Assembly (NCBI RefSeq): GCF_001544555.2
Contig: NZ_FCOK02000004.1
Coordinates: 124,001 to 188,000, forward strand
Direction: 5' to 3'
DNA from: Caballeronia udeis
GTDB lineage: Bacteria > Pseudomonadota > Gammaproteobacteria > Burkholderiales > Burkholderiaceae
DNA length: 64,000 nucleotides
In this document: positions 39,170 to 47,882 of the stretch, in pieces
How positions within the stretch are numbered: position 1 is the first letter of the stretch
Layout of the letters: each line of letters opens with the position of its first letter
Position numbers and translations under genes: made by a program
Notes under the pieces: model-generated
Databases searched by the model: none
Seen by the model: only the letters and a program-made list of their open reading frames with translations
What the model was told of the DNA's origin: nothing

Positions 39170-40807
39170 CTATTTCAGTTCAGCCTTGCGTTGCTGCAGT
39201 GCGCGAATCCGGCTCATTGCCTGATGATCCGTTGTCGCTGCCTCGTACATCTTCGCCAGATCCGCCTTCAATTGCGTACGCGAAGGGCCGTCGAGATAGA
39301 TCATGTGTCCCGACGGATAAAACTTCGCCGATAAATTCTCCCTCACGGTTTTATCGATCAGCGGCATTTGCTGCAGGTCGATTATCGTCTGGTAGAACGG
39401 CGTCACGAAGTCGTAGAAACCATTTGCCGACAACACCTTCAGGTCGATGTTGAGCGCCATCACCGCAGCCAGGTCGCCGGCCGTATAGAGAATGATGTTG
39501 CCCTGCGCGTCTACGCCCTTCTGCGCGCCGGTCGGGTCCGTGTGATGAAAGTCCCAGTTGGCGAACGCCTGGTCATTCAGGTCCGTGAATGACGACGTGG
39601 ACGTGAACTTCAGCTGCTCGTTCAGGTACTCGTTCCACATGACGGTGTACACGCCGGTCACGGCCGTCATGGTGGGGTCGTTGCCGCCGGAGTTCGGATC
39701 GATCTTGCCCGCTATGCCCGTCGAGATCGCCGTCACGCGGCCATCGTAGGAGCCTAGCGCCACGCCTTTGGACTTCAGCAGCGTTGTGAGAAACAGCGAG
39801 TTGCCCTGGCTGTCGTACGAAGCCACGTCGAGACTCCAGGCGATCAACGTGACTTTGTCGATGCCCGTGTATTCGGACAGTTTCTCCACCGTGTCGTTGT
39901 CGGTCTGCGGGAATTTGCGCAACGCCGCGATGTAATCCGTGCGCGAGAACTGCGCGACTTCCTCGGCGAACGTCAGCAGGTCGGTCGGACGCGGATGCAC
40001 CCCCAGCTTGCGATGAAACCACGCGTCGGCGGCGGCCGTCGGCAGCGCGCCCACGGGGTTGCCGGATTGCGTGTAGTCGAGAATCGACGACTGCAGCGTG
40101 ACGCCGTTCAGGTCCACGCCGTCCTCGTGCAAGAGGTACGCAAGCACGCAACTGCGCGCGGTGCCGTACGATTCGCCGTACAGGAATTTCGGCGAATTCC
40201 AGCGGTTGTTTTTCGTCAGGTAGCGCTTGATGAATTGCTTGAGCGAGTTCGCGTCCTGGTCGACGCCCCAGAAATCGATGTTCTTGTTCGGGGCAATGGC
40301 CGCCGAATAACCCGTGCCGACCGGATTGATGAACACGAGATCGCTCTTGTCCAGCAAGCTGTCCGGGTTGTCCTCCATTTGGTAGGGCGCGGGCGGAGTG
40401 AACGAGGGCATCGAGGTCTTGATGCGTCGGGGGGCGAAAGATCCGAGCAACACGAATACCGACGACGATCCCGGTCCGCCGTTGTAGAAAAACGTGACCG
40501 GGCGCGATTCTTCTGTCTGATTATTCTGCGTGAACGCGACGTAAAAAAGTTTCGCGTCGGGCTTAGAACTGCTTGGATCGACAATCACAAGATGGCCGGC
40601 CGTCGCCGTGTAGTCGATCTGCTTGCCGCCTATGACGACCGAATGCTGCGTGATGGCGGCGTTTTCGTCGGTCAGGCTGGCATCGATGGAATCATTGGGG
40701 CCATTGCCATAGGGAGTGGGATCGAAATAAGGCTGATCCGGCGCTGTTGTAGAAGTACCTGCAGACGTGCCTGAAGATGTATTTGCCGCTGAACCGGAGT
40801 TCGTCAT
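39170..40807 (-). CDS. S10-family serine carboxypeptidase
   Basis: 545 aa from ATG 40807 (GGGAG five bases upstream); the outer frame opens with GTG at 40858. Serine in LYGESYGTARS, catalytic Asp in SANGFYDFVTPF and His in PSGHMIYLDGP give the full S10 triad; the oxyanion segment FFYNGGPGSSS is present. N-terminal ~35 residues are Ser/Thr/Gly-rich and lack an obvious signal peptide. Located 117 bp downstream of an S53 peptidase gene; both families usually work at acid pH. Confidence 0.9.
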   Translation of the reverse strand: MTNSGSAANTSSGTSAGTSTTAPDQPYFDPTPYGNGPNDSIDASLTDENAAITQHSVVIGGKQIDYTATAGHLVIVDPSSSKPDAKLFYVAFTQNNQTEESRPVTFFYNGGPGSSSVFVLLGSFAPRRIKTSMPSFTPPAPYQMEDNPDSLLDKSDLVFINPVGTGYSAAIAPNKNIDFWGVDQDANSLKQFIKRYLTKNNRWNSPKFLYGESYGTARSCVLAYLLHEDGVDLNGVTLQSSILDYTQSGNPVGALPTAAADAWFHRKLGVHPRPTDLLTFAEEVAQFSRTDYIAALRKFPQTDNDTVEKLSEYTGIDKVTLIAWSLDVASYDSQGNSLFLTTLLKSKGVALGSYDGRVTAISTGIAGKIDPNSGGNDPTMTAVTGVYTVMWNEYLNEQLKFTSTSSFTDLNDQAFANWDFHHTDPTGAQKGVDAQGNIILYTAGDLAAVMALNIDLKVLSANGFYDFVTPFYQTIIDLQQMPLIDKTVRENLSAKFYPSGHMIYLDGPSRTQLKADLAKMYEAATTDHQAMSRIRALQQRKAELK

Positions 40808-40879
40808 GATTGCTCCCTTGCCGGTGTTGTTGGAATTCTTGCCTGGGCCCATCGTCACAACTCAACCAACCTCAACTAC

Positions 40880-40904
40880 GTCAACTCAACTGCGTCAACT
40901 CAAC
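40880..40904. repeat. Short direct repeat between the two peptidase genes
   Basis: GTCAACTCAAC at 40880-40890 is repeated at 40894-40904 with a 14-bp period, embedded in further CTCAAC copies from 40861. Lies between the S53 stop and the S10 start. Confidence 0.5.
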
Positions 40905-40923
40905 CAATCCGGACCTGCAACCG

Positions 40924-42486
40924 CTACTTCAGCGCAGCCGCGACTTTCGCGCCGTCCGGGCTGCCCAGCCCCGTGCAGGCGTCCCAACCCGCCGTCGCCT
41001 CGAAGCTGCCGTTGTTTCCCTGCGTGATGTCGTGGCCCGCGGTCTTCGCAGCGTACAGCTTCGGGTTGAGGAAACCCACCGGCTTTCCCGCCGCCGCGTT
41101 GATCCGGGTGATCAGCCCGGCCCATAGCGGCGCGACCGCGCTCGTGCCACCCACCACCGTCTGCGTCCCGCCAATGATCACATCGTAGCCGGTGAGCGGC
41201 GACGCGTCGCCGGCAACATCGGGCACGCCGCGTTTGGTCAGCGCCGACCTGGCGCCGTTGACGCGCGTGACGCTCAGGCCGTTCTGCCAGACCGGCAGCG
41301 CAAACACAGCGCTCACGCCGCCACCGCCCGCGCCGCCCTGGTCGCCGTCGTTCCACACCACTTCACTTCGGATCCCGCTCGCCGATGCCAACAGTTGCGT
41401 CCCGCCGCACGCGAGCACGTACGGGCTCGACGCCGGGAAATCGACATGATCGCCGTTCGCGGCGCCGTCGCCGGAACCGCTGTCGCCGGAAGCTGCGCAC
41501 ACCGTCACGCCCAGCGCCGCGGCCGATTGCAGGACTTCATCGAAGGCGTTTTGCGACTGCGGCGTCCAGTTGGTTTCCGGCCCGCCCCAACTGATCGAGA
41601 TGACCGATGGCTTGTTGGTATCGTCGTGGATTGCGCGGTTCACGGCGTCGATAAAACCCGCGTCGCTGTTGGCCGTGAAATACACCGCGATGCGCGCACC
41701 CGGCACGATCGCACCGACAATCTCGATGTCCAGCGTCACCTCGCCGTCAGGCCCGTTCGGGTTGCCGGACGGCGAGTTGTTCGCCTGGTCGACGCCGATC
41801 GCAACCACGTTCGGCTGGGCCACGCCCAGTTGCGAAAAATAGGCGCTCAGGTCGCTTTCGTTATACCCCCCGCCCAGTTCGATAATGCCGACACACTGGC
41901 CACTGCCGTCGCCGCCGGGGAAGTCGTAGAGCCGCGCGAGATCGAGTGGCGTGTATGACGTGCTGGATTCGCTGCGCGCCGTCTTGAACGGCGGCCGGAA
42001 GCGGAAATGCGGGCGCGCCTGTGGCCGGCTGTCGAGACCCAGCACGGCGGTCACCAGGTCCTTCATGTCCTCCGGCACATTCACCGGTCCCGTGCGCCCG
42101 CGATACTCGCCGATCGCGTGATGCTCGAAGCGCTCCAGCTTGACGCCAAACACCGTGCTGAACTGGGCGATCGTGCCGGAGAGCACCACGCTGCGCGCGC
42201 CCGGATCGGCGCGGACTACGGTCAAGCCGTGCGCCTTCGCGAACGCTTCCGTCCTGGCCACATCCGACGCCGATGCCCCGAAGCGTTTGCTGAATTCCTC
42301 GCGTGAAACCGGCACGGCGTCGGCAGCGCCGCTGTTGATCTTTTGCATCAACTGCCGGAATGCGTCCTCGTTTTGCCGCCGAAGCATGACCACCACTTCG
42401 ATTTTTTCGTCCGGGTTGCATGCACCGAGGCAACGAGCGCCTTCGGGTTGCGGCTTGTCGCTGCCAGCTATGGGTTGCTTGCTCAT
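40924..42486 (-). CDS. S53-family peptidase (sedolisin/kumamolisin type)
   Basis: 520 aa with AAGGAAC before the ATG at 42486. The pro-kumamolisin activation domain covers about residues 25-165 (EEFSKRFGASASDVARTEAF). The catalytic domain shows Glu and Asp in GEVTLDIEIVGA, the oxyanion Asp in ASGDSGSGDG and the nucleophile in GGTSAVAPLWAGL, all intact; the C-terminal calcium site is around CTGLGSPDG. No clear Sec signal peptide at the N-terminus, so the export route is uncertain. Adjacent to the S10 gene. Confidence 0.93.
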   Translation of the reverse strand: MSKQPIAGSDKPQPEGARCLGACNPDEKIEVVVMLRRQNEDAFRQLMQKINSGAADAVPVSREEFSKRFGASASDVARTEAFAKAHGLTVVRADPGARSVVLSGTIAQFSTVFGVKLERFEHHAIGEYRGRTGPVNVPEDMKDLVTAVLGLDSRPQARPHFRFRPPFKTARSESSTSYTPLDLARLYDFPGGDGSGQCVGIIELGGGYNESDLSAYFSQLGVAQPNVVAIGVDQANNSPSGNPNGPDGEVTLDIEIVGAIVPGARIAVYFTANSDAGFIDAVNRAIHDDTNKPSVISISWGGPETNWTPQSQNAFDEVLQSAAALGVTVCAASGDSGSGDGAANGDHVDFPASSPYVLACGGTQLLASASGIRSEVVWNDGDQGGAGGGGVSAVFALPVWQNGLSVTRVNGARSALTKRGVPDVAGDASPLTGYDVIIGGTQTVVGGTSAVAPLWAGLITRINAAAGKPVGFLNPKLYAAKTAGHDITQGNNGSFEATAGWDACTGLGSPDGAKVAAALK

Positions 42487-42681
42487 GGGTCGCGGTTCCT
42501 TGCTGTTACGGGAAAATTCGTGTCGCGCGGATTCGGGGTTCGAGATGACCGGCAAACGATGATCTCAATTGCGGGGGACCCCTTGCTTGCTTCAGCCTGA
42601 TATCCGACACGGCGCAATGGGCACAGTTCCAGCATAGGCAAACGATTGCCTTCTGCTTGTGCATTGAGGGCAAGAAGACGG

Positions 42682-43242
42682 TCAAGTCGGGGTCGCTCCC
42701 ACCGTCGTGCCGGATTCCGGATAGATCACAGTGCCGTCTGCTTGCGGTTGCGCTTGCGGCGTAAGTGTCGCGGGCCTGACCTGGTGCGGGCCCATGATGT
42801 GCAGCACGGTTTCACCTCGTGCGAGCAGATAATCCGCCACGATTCGCCGATGACACCGCCACCACACTGCTTCCGAGCACATGATCGCGCAGCGTCGGGT
42901 GTGGCCGAGGTCGAGCAGTTGTTCCAGGCCTTCGCGGAAGGGTTCACCCAGCGCGTAGTCGGCGTAATGGCGGAACGCCGGATGGGTCCAGTAGGTGTTC
43001 TTCGACGGGTGGTCCATCTTGCCCTTGCCGCGCCGCCCGCCCAGAGCCTCGAGGTGCACATATCCCACCCCCTCCGTACTCAGCGAAGCCGGCAAGCTGT
43101 CCAGGTTGAACTGCGGATTGGTTCGTGATCGCGGAATGCTGCGGACATCGACCAGCATGTCGATCTCGCTTTCCTTCAGCAAACCGGTAAATTCCGCCAG
43201 CGGACGGGTCGAATGACCAATGGTGAAAAAAGGCGCGGTCAT
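42682..43242 (-). CDS. DUF488-domain protein
   Basis: 186 aa, from ATG 43242. The DUF488 pattern is plain: FFTIGHSTRPLAEFTGLLKE at the start, VDVRSIPRSRTNPQF, and IMCSEAVWWRCHRRIVADYL near the end, whose Cys and Cys-His are conserved. Family members are uncharacterised; a nucleic-acid or thiol role has been suggested. It runs in the same direction as the upstream GFA gene (28 bp apart). Confidence 0.9.
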   Translation of the reverse strand: MTAPFFTIGHSTRPLAEFTGLLKESEIDMLVDVRSIPRSRTNPQFNLDSLPASLSTEGVGYVHLEALGGRRGKGKMDHPSKNTYWTHPAFRHYADYALGEPFREGLEQLLDLGHTRRCAIMCSEAVWWRCHRRIVADYLLARGETVLHIMGPHQVRPATLTPQAQPQADGTVIYPESGTTVGATPT

Positions 43243-43270
43243 GTGGTGGTCTGGCAACCCGGTGCGCTCG

Positions 43271-43690
43271 TCAGGAACGGTCTTCGGAATATTCGCGCCG
43301 TCCGGCGCCGGACAGCCACGGCTCGCGGTGGATGCACCAGAGTTCGTAGGTGGGATCGAGGAAGCCGGTTTCATCGAAGGCGCCAATCGGCAGGTCGATC
43401 TCGTCATTGTTGACATACGCCATGTAGGCCACCGACCCGCAGACCGGGCAGAAGTGGCGGCGGGCATCGGCGGAACTTTGCCAGGCTTTGGTCGCGCCCG
43501 ACATGGTGACCTGTTCCTCAGGGTACACCGCGTACGCGCCAAACGCCGAACCGTGCACGCGGCGGCACGTCATGCAATGGCAAAGACCGACACGGTCCGG
43601 CTGCGCCGATACCGTAAAGCGCCATGCCCCGCAAGCGCAACCACCTTCGTGTCGTACTTCCTGACGAGTTTGATCATTGATGCCATTCAT
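43271..43690 (-). CDS. GFA family zinc protein
   Basis: 139 aa with GGGAGG before ATG 43690. Zinc Cys motifs of the glutathione-dependent formaldehyde-activating (GFA)/CENP-V family: GGCACGAWRF, CHCMTCRRVHGSAFGAY and FCPVCGS. Probable role in binding a glutathione adduct or other electrophile; true formaldehyde activity is not established for most members. Confidence 0.92.
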   Translation of the reverse strand: MNGINDQTRQEVRHEGGCACGAWRFTVSAQPDRVGLCHCMTCRRVHGSAFGAYAVYPEEQVTMSGATKAWQSSADARRHFCPVCGSVAYMAYVNNDEIDLPIGAFDETGFLDPTYELWCIHREPWLSGAGRREYSEDRS

Positions 43691-43879
43691 CGCGGCCTCC
43701 CTATAATCTGGTATCTGTCATCTGATGGCATGCAGGACGCTGCCATCAGGCAGCAGTTGCAGCAACAAATCGTTCGAGCAATCCGCGTGGTAGCAACCTG
43801 CGCGCCGCATCGGCGTTGCGTCGTACAAAAAAACGCGTTTTTGCTACGATGACACCCCCACGAGACGGAGATGGCACTC

Positions 43880-45199
43880 ATGAAGCACCTATCCTTGCTG
43901 GCTCTGCTCCCCTCCGGCGCGGCTGTTTCCACCGCGACCGGGCCGCATGCGGTGCCAGGCGCTCCCGATCTCGCCGCCTACGTGCTGTCGCACGAACGCT
44001 ATGACGCGGCTGAAAACGCGCCGTCCGCACGCAAGGATTACAAAAACGTGCACGTTGCGGATGTCATGACCGACGAGTACGTGTTCCCGCTTGGAGAAAC
44101 CGGCAAGTCGATCGTGCTGTCCGGTTATCAGATTGCAGCAGGATTTCTGGCGGAGCGCGCGGCAGACGCATGGCTCGAACTCGCGCGCCAGCAACACGTG
44201 GAAAACGGCGGTGCAGACAGCGATGGCACGCGGCACGTACCCGATCCCGCCGAAGCCGATCAGTTGATGGATCGGGCAATGGAATCCGCGGAGCGCATTC
44301 TTGCGCCGTTCGAAACGGCGCCGATCGCGTCGTTGTTCGAAACGCACTATCGCGGCGCTCGCGAATTTCTTCGCCTGAGCTGGGAAGGCTTGCCGGAGGA
44401 CCTGGTGCCCAAGTCGCGACGGCCGGCCGTGGTGTTGAAAACGGCCACGGATCCGGCGCCTGCAGCGGCCGCAGCGGCCGCGCAGGACTACGACCCGTAC
44501 GGACTGGAGGGCACGAGCGATTACGACGTCGACAAGCCGTTGGCCTATCGGGAAAAAATCGGCCCGTTCCTGCTGACCATGACGTATCGGCATGAATATC
44601 CGCAGGTCGACGACGAGCGGCTCGGCACGGCTTTCGCCGTATTTCATGAGGCGGGTACGGATATTGTCGCGGCGGCGGTCGAGTTGAAACTCGTGAAAGT
44701 GCCGCCCATCCACAGCAGCGCGGACCTGGTGTATGTCCTCGACACCTATTCCGGCGAGATGCTGTCCCTCGCGCTCGCCGCTACCGAAGCCCTCGGGCCG
44801 GAGCGGCTGTGCAGCGTGTTCAATACGCACCGGGTGGTGTACATCAGCACGTGGGAGGTGAGGAAACAGTGGCGCGGCCAGGGTCTGGGCGTCGCGTTGC
44901 TGCGCGAAGCGTTGCAACGCCTGCCCGCGGATCCCGATGGCCGTCCCGACGCGTTGTGCGTTGCGCCTGAGCCGTATCAGACCGAAGCGCGGTATCTCGG
45001 TCAGTTGCCGCCCGCGTTGCGCGCCGAAATCGATGTACCTGCGCAAAGGCTCACCCGGCATCTGACGGAGTGGCTGGATCGTGCAGACCTGCCGAACGTG
45101 AAGACGCATTTTTTCATTCCGATGGCCAAGCATGAAGGCATCGGATCGGCGGGTGAAAACGCCCGGTTGATTGACCGGATCATGGAAAGTGAAGCCTGA
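43880..45199 (+). CDS. Uncharacterised protein with C-terminal GNAT-like domain
   Basis: 439 aa. Start at 43880 has GGAG nine bases upstream; an ATG at 43871 is also in frame. The N-terminal ~200 residues match nothing I know; an Ala-rich linker (residues ~195-205) follows. The C-terminal ~200 residues carry an acetyl-CoA-binding-like segment VRKQWRGQGLGVALLREAL (R-x-x-G-x-G) preceded by beta strands, as in GNAT acetyltransferases. Overlaps the start of the isochorismatase-like gene by 11 bp, so the two are probably functionally linked. Confidence 0.7.
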   Translation: MKHLSLLALLPSGAAVSTATGPHAVPGAPDLAAYVLSHERYDAAENAPSARKDYKNVHVADVMTDEYVFPLGETGKSIVLSGYQIAAGFLAERAADAWLELARQQHVENGGADSDGTRHVPDPAEADQLMDRAMESAERILAPFETAPIASLFETHYRGAREFLRLSWEGLPEDLVPKSRRPAVVLKTATDPAPAAAAAAAQDYDPYGLEGTSDYDVDKPLAYREKIGPFLLTMTYRHEYPQVDDERLGTAFAVFHEAGTDIVAAAVELKLVKVPPIHSSADLVYVLDTYSGEMLSLALAATEALGPERLCSVFNTHRVVYISTWEVRKQWRGQGLGVALLREALQRLPADPDGRPDALCVAPEPYQTEARYLGQLPPALRAEIDVPAQRLTRHLTEWLDRADLPNVKTHFFIPMAKHEGIGSAGENARLIDRIMESEA

Positions 45200-45713
45200 C
45201 CCGGTGCTTGTCGTCATCGATATGCAGGCGAAACTGATGCCGCATATCGACACCGGCGCGGCCGTGTTGAAGCGTTGCGTGACGCTGGTGAAAGCGGCTG
45301 ATCTGCTCGATATCCCGGTGCTTGTCACCGAGCAGAATCCACGTGGGCTTGGGCGGAGCGTCGCTGGCCTGATCAGCGAGCGGCATCGCGTGATAGAGAA
45401 GGATACGTTCGACGCAACGCTGTGCCCGGACTTCGTGGCGGCGTTGCCATCAAACGACTCGGTGCTGTTCGTGGCTGGCTGCGAAGCGCATGTGTGCGTG
45501 TTGCTGACGGTGAGCGGCTTGCTGAAGCTCGGCTACACGGTGGAACTGATTGCCGATGCCGTCGGTTCACGCACCCCGGAGAATAAGGCAATCGCGCTGG
45601 CCAGAGCGCAGCGCGAAGGAGCGCTTCCCACCACCACGGAAAGCACGATCTTCGGCTGGCTGGGAAGCTGCCGGCATCCGCGTTTCAGGGACGCGCTGGC
45701 GCTGATCAAATAA
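45189..45713 (+). CDS. Isochorismatase-family cysteine hydrolase
   Basis: 174 aa from GTG 45189, overlapping the preceding gene by 11 bp (a TTG at 45171 is a poorer alternative). The Asp-Lys-Cys catalytic triad is complete: VLVVIDMQAKL, VIEKDTFDA and VAGCEAHVCVLL. Family members hydrolyse amides such as nicotinamide or ureidoacrylate; the small size and GCEAHVC motif resemble YcaC/nicotinamidase-like hydrolases. Substrate unknown. Confidence 0.9.
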   Translation: MKPDPVLVVIDMQAKLMPHIDTGAAVLKRCVTLVKAADLLDIPVLVTEQNPRGLGRSVAGLISERHRVIEKDTFDATLCPDFVAALPSNDSVLFVAGCEAHVCVLLTVSGLLKLGYTVELIADAVGSRTPENKAIALARAQREGALPTTTESTIFGWLGSCRHPRFRDALALIK

Positions 45714-45891
45714 CATCGGCAAATGCGCCCCAAGCCATGCACGCCGATCATGGCTGGCATGAGCATATTTCGATTGTTGCGGGTTTTTGGCCTGCCTAGA
45801 GTGCTTTCACGCGTACGGTCACGTAGCGCTCCGGGATGTCGAGTGGTTAGCGACCTCCCGCTCCCCGAATTTTCTGCTCAAGGCCACCATC

Positions 45892-46692
45892 ATGACGACT
45901 CGCTTCTCCCGCCTTTCCCGGCGCCTCTTCGTGGCTACGGCTTTCGCCCTGCCCCTGGCGGCCACGGCCACTTTCGCCCACGCGGACGCCCTCGATACCG
46001 TGCAGAAAAACGGCGTGCTCCGGGTTGGCGTATTCATGGACTATCCGCCGTTCGGCTCGATCGGTCCGGACATGAAACCGCAGGGTTATGACATTGAGAT
46101 GGCCGACTATCTGGCCAGGACGATGAAGGTGAAGGTCGACCTTGTCCCGATCACCGGCGAAAACCGCATGGCTTATCTCGCCACCGGCAAGGCCGACGTG
46201 CTGCTGAGCGTGGGCCAGACACCGGAGCGCGAGAAGGTGCTCGATTTTTCGCGGCCGTATGCGCCTTACTATCTCGCGGTGTTCGGACCGAAGTCGTTGC
46301 CGGTTAAAAGCGAAAAGGATCTGGCAGGCAAGACGATTTCGGTGGCGCGCGGAACACTGGAAGATTTGAGCGTGACGAAGGTGGCGCCGCCGGACGCGAC
46401 AATCAAGCGTTTCGACGACCCCAACGGCGCTATTTCAGCGTTTCTGTCGGGGCAGGTTCAGTTGATGGTGGTGGGTAATGACGTCGGTGCGACGATCATT
46501 GCGCGTAATCCGCCGATCGCGCCCGAGCAGAAATTCGCGCTTTTTAGTTCACCCGATCATGTCGCCGTGAACAAGGGTGAGGGGCGCCTGCTGAAGGAGG
46601 TGGATGCAGCCGTGTTGAAAGCGAAGAACGACGGCACGCTGAACAAGCTCTCGACAAAGTGGCTCAAGGCGCCGTATCCGAGCGATTTGTAA
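45892..46692 (+). CDS. Orphan amino-acid-type substrate-binding protein
   Basis: 266 aa from ATG 45892. Signal peptide (LFVATAFALPLAATATFAHA) then the SBP_bac_3 opening LDTVQKNGVLRVGVFMDYPP, and the motif LSVGQTPEREKVLDFSRPY. No permease or ATPase genes adjoin it; upstream is the isochorismatase-like gene (178 bp), downstream is a hairpin and a toxin-antitoxin pair. It may supply a transporter encoded elsewhere or act as a sensor. Confidence 0.9.
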   Translation: MTTRFSRLSRRLFVATAFALPLAATATFAHADALDTVQKNGVLRVGVFMDYPPFGSIGPDMKPQGYDIEMADYLARTMKVKVDLVPITGENRMAYLATGKADVLLSVGQTPEREKVLDFSRPYAPYYLAVFGPKSLPVKSEKDLAGKTISVARGTLEDLSVTKVAPPDATIKRFDDPNGAISAFLSGQVQLMVVGNDVGATIIARNPPIAPEQKFALFSSPDHVAVNKGEGRLLKEVDAAVLKAKNDGTLNKLSTKWLKAPYPSDL

Positions 46693-46716
46693 GCAAGGCT
46701 GAAGCGTTACTGATGC

Positions 46717-46756
46717 GAAATGCAAACTGCCACCTTACGGTGGCAGTTTGCATTTC
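46717..46756. terminator. 18-bp perfect hairpin after the orphan binding protein
   Basis: GAAATGCAAACTGCCACC (46717-46734) pairs perfectly with 46739-46756 around a TTAC loop. It starts 25 bp past the stop and separates it from the convergent mqsA gene. The lack of a U-tract is unusual for such a stable stem. Confidence 0.7.
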
Positions 46757-46780
46757 TGGCTAGTGCGGCCAAACATCTGC

Positions 46781-47182
46781 TTAAGCCGCCCTTACCTCGT
46801 CGAGTAAATCAGGGTGGTGATCCAGTATCTTCAATAGCTTGACCAAGGCCAACGGTGGCTTGGTTTTACCATTCTCATAGCGCGAAAACGCGTTGACGCC
46901 CCCACCGAAGATTTCAGCGGCTTCGCGCTGGTCCAGAGCAAGCTTTTTACGGACGCTCGCAATAAAAGCCGGATCGACAATTGATGCGTTCACTTGCTTG
47001 TTGAATTCGAGCATCGCAGCACTGACACGCGTCGACTCGGATAAATCAAAAATAGCCTCGCTACAAGCGGGGCAAAAATCGCCTGTCACTTCCGGAATGA
47101 CGGTCGACTCACCCTTGTAGATGTATGGCACATCGCGCGTGTCATGCACCAGCTCCGCCGCCGCGCAAATTGGACACTTCAT
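46781..47182 (-). CDS. mqsA: MqsA antitoxin (zinc finger plus HTH)
   Basis: 133 aa from ATG 47182. AAGGAG stands eight bases before this ATG but only two before the alternative at 47188. This start also puts the zinc cysteines at 3, 6, 37 and 40 (MKCPIC, DFCPAC), the same positions as in E. coli MqsA. The C-terminal XRE-type HTH reads RKKLALDQREAAEIFGGGVN, then FSRYENGKTKPP. Neutralises MqsR and represses the operon. Confidence 0.93.
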   Translation of the reverse strand: MKCPICAAAELVHDTRDVPYIYKGESTVIPEVTGDFCPACSEAIFDLSESTRVSAAMLEFNKQVNASIVDPAFIASVRKKLALDQREAAEIFGGGVNAFSRYENGKTKPPLALVKLLKILDHHPDLLDEVRAA

Positions 47183-47184
47183 GT

Positions 47185-47481
47185 TCATAGCTCCTTGAAG
47201 GACACGACGAGGACGTCATCAACCACCGTCAGTTTCAGATAAACCGGTCCAGCGATGGTAGTGGGTTGGTACACGTCCTGCCAGATGCGGTGATCGGCAT
47301 GCGTAGTCATGCTTTTATAAAAGTCGGCTGACAGCAGCGCTTTGACCACGCCGATGATTCCCTCAAAGTCGAAGCCCAGCGCGGCTCCGCCGGCGAGCGC
47401 CGACACGGTTGAGCGGACTTTACCCGCTTCGATCAAGGCGATGATGAGAGACAGCTTGCAATGCGGGACGCCTTTTTCCAT
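47185..47481 (-). CDS. mqsR: MqsR-family toxin (mRNA interferase)
   Basis: 98 aa, RelE/YoeB-like fold. Family signature at start (MEKGVPHCKLSLI) and DFYKSMTTHADHRIWQDVYQ in the middle; the end reads YLKLTVVDDVLVVSFKEL. In E. coli MqsR cleaves mRNA at GCU. Toxin-first gene order, with the antitoxin start 3 bp past the end, as in the E. coli operon. Its operator lies 9-27 bp upstream. Confidence 0.92.
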   Translation of the reverse strand: MEKGVPHCKLSLIIALIEAGKVRSTVSALAGGAALGFDFEGIIGVVKALLSADFYKSMTTHADHRIWQDVYQPTTIAGPVYLKLTVVDDVLVVSFKEL

Positions 47482-47489
47482 CTATTTAC

Positions 47490-47508
47490 AATAACCTATT
47501 TGGTTATT
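47490..47508. promoter_or_regulatory. MqsA operator palindrome
   Basis: AATAACCTATTTGGTTATT is a dyad with core AACCT-ATT-TGGTT at 47493-47505. The consensus described for E. coli MqsA is AACCT-N3-AGGTT, so nine of ten arm bases agree. It overlaps the expected core promoter of mqsR. Confidence 0.75.
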
Positions 47509-47882
47509 TTTGGCAAGTACACACTCTGGCTGTGTTGAGAATGACTTGACTGTACAAAGTCAATGAAAGTAAGCCCACGGTAACCTGATCGAACAGCGCC
47601 GAGCCCGACTCAACCCACTGCAAACCCCTGCGAACCACCCCGATTTACCGATGAATGTAGCCCTTACCTGCAATCCTGAGCGGCAAACACCGTAAGCGCG
47701 CGGCCCTCATCGATGGCATTGGATTTGCAGACTCCCTCGGTCGCCATTCGCCTCATTGGCTTGCACTCCGCAAGGTCCAGGCGAATGGTGTCAGCGCCTC
47801 GGTTAGCCAGACACGCCAACTCCTCCGACGCGTCCAGCCAAACACAGCGCTCACTCGATCGAGCGAGGAGCTTCATATCGCC
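47509..47882. other. Intergenic region between mqsR and paoA
   Basis: About 370 bp between divergent genes. A 75-codon minus-strand frame (47664-47891, GTG start) has protein-like composition but no ribosome site and runs into paoA; I do not call it a gene. The paoA promoter should lie here. Confidence 0.4.
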
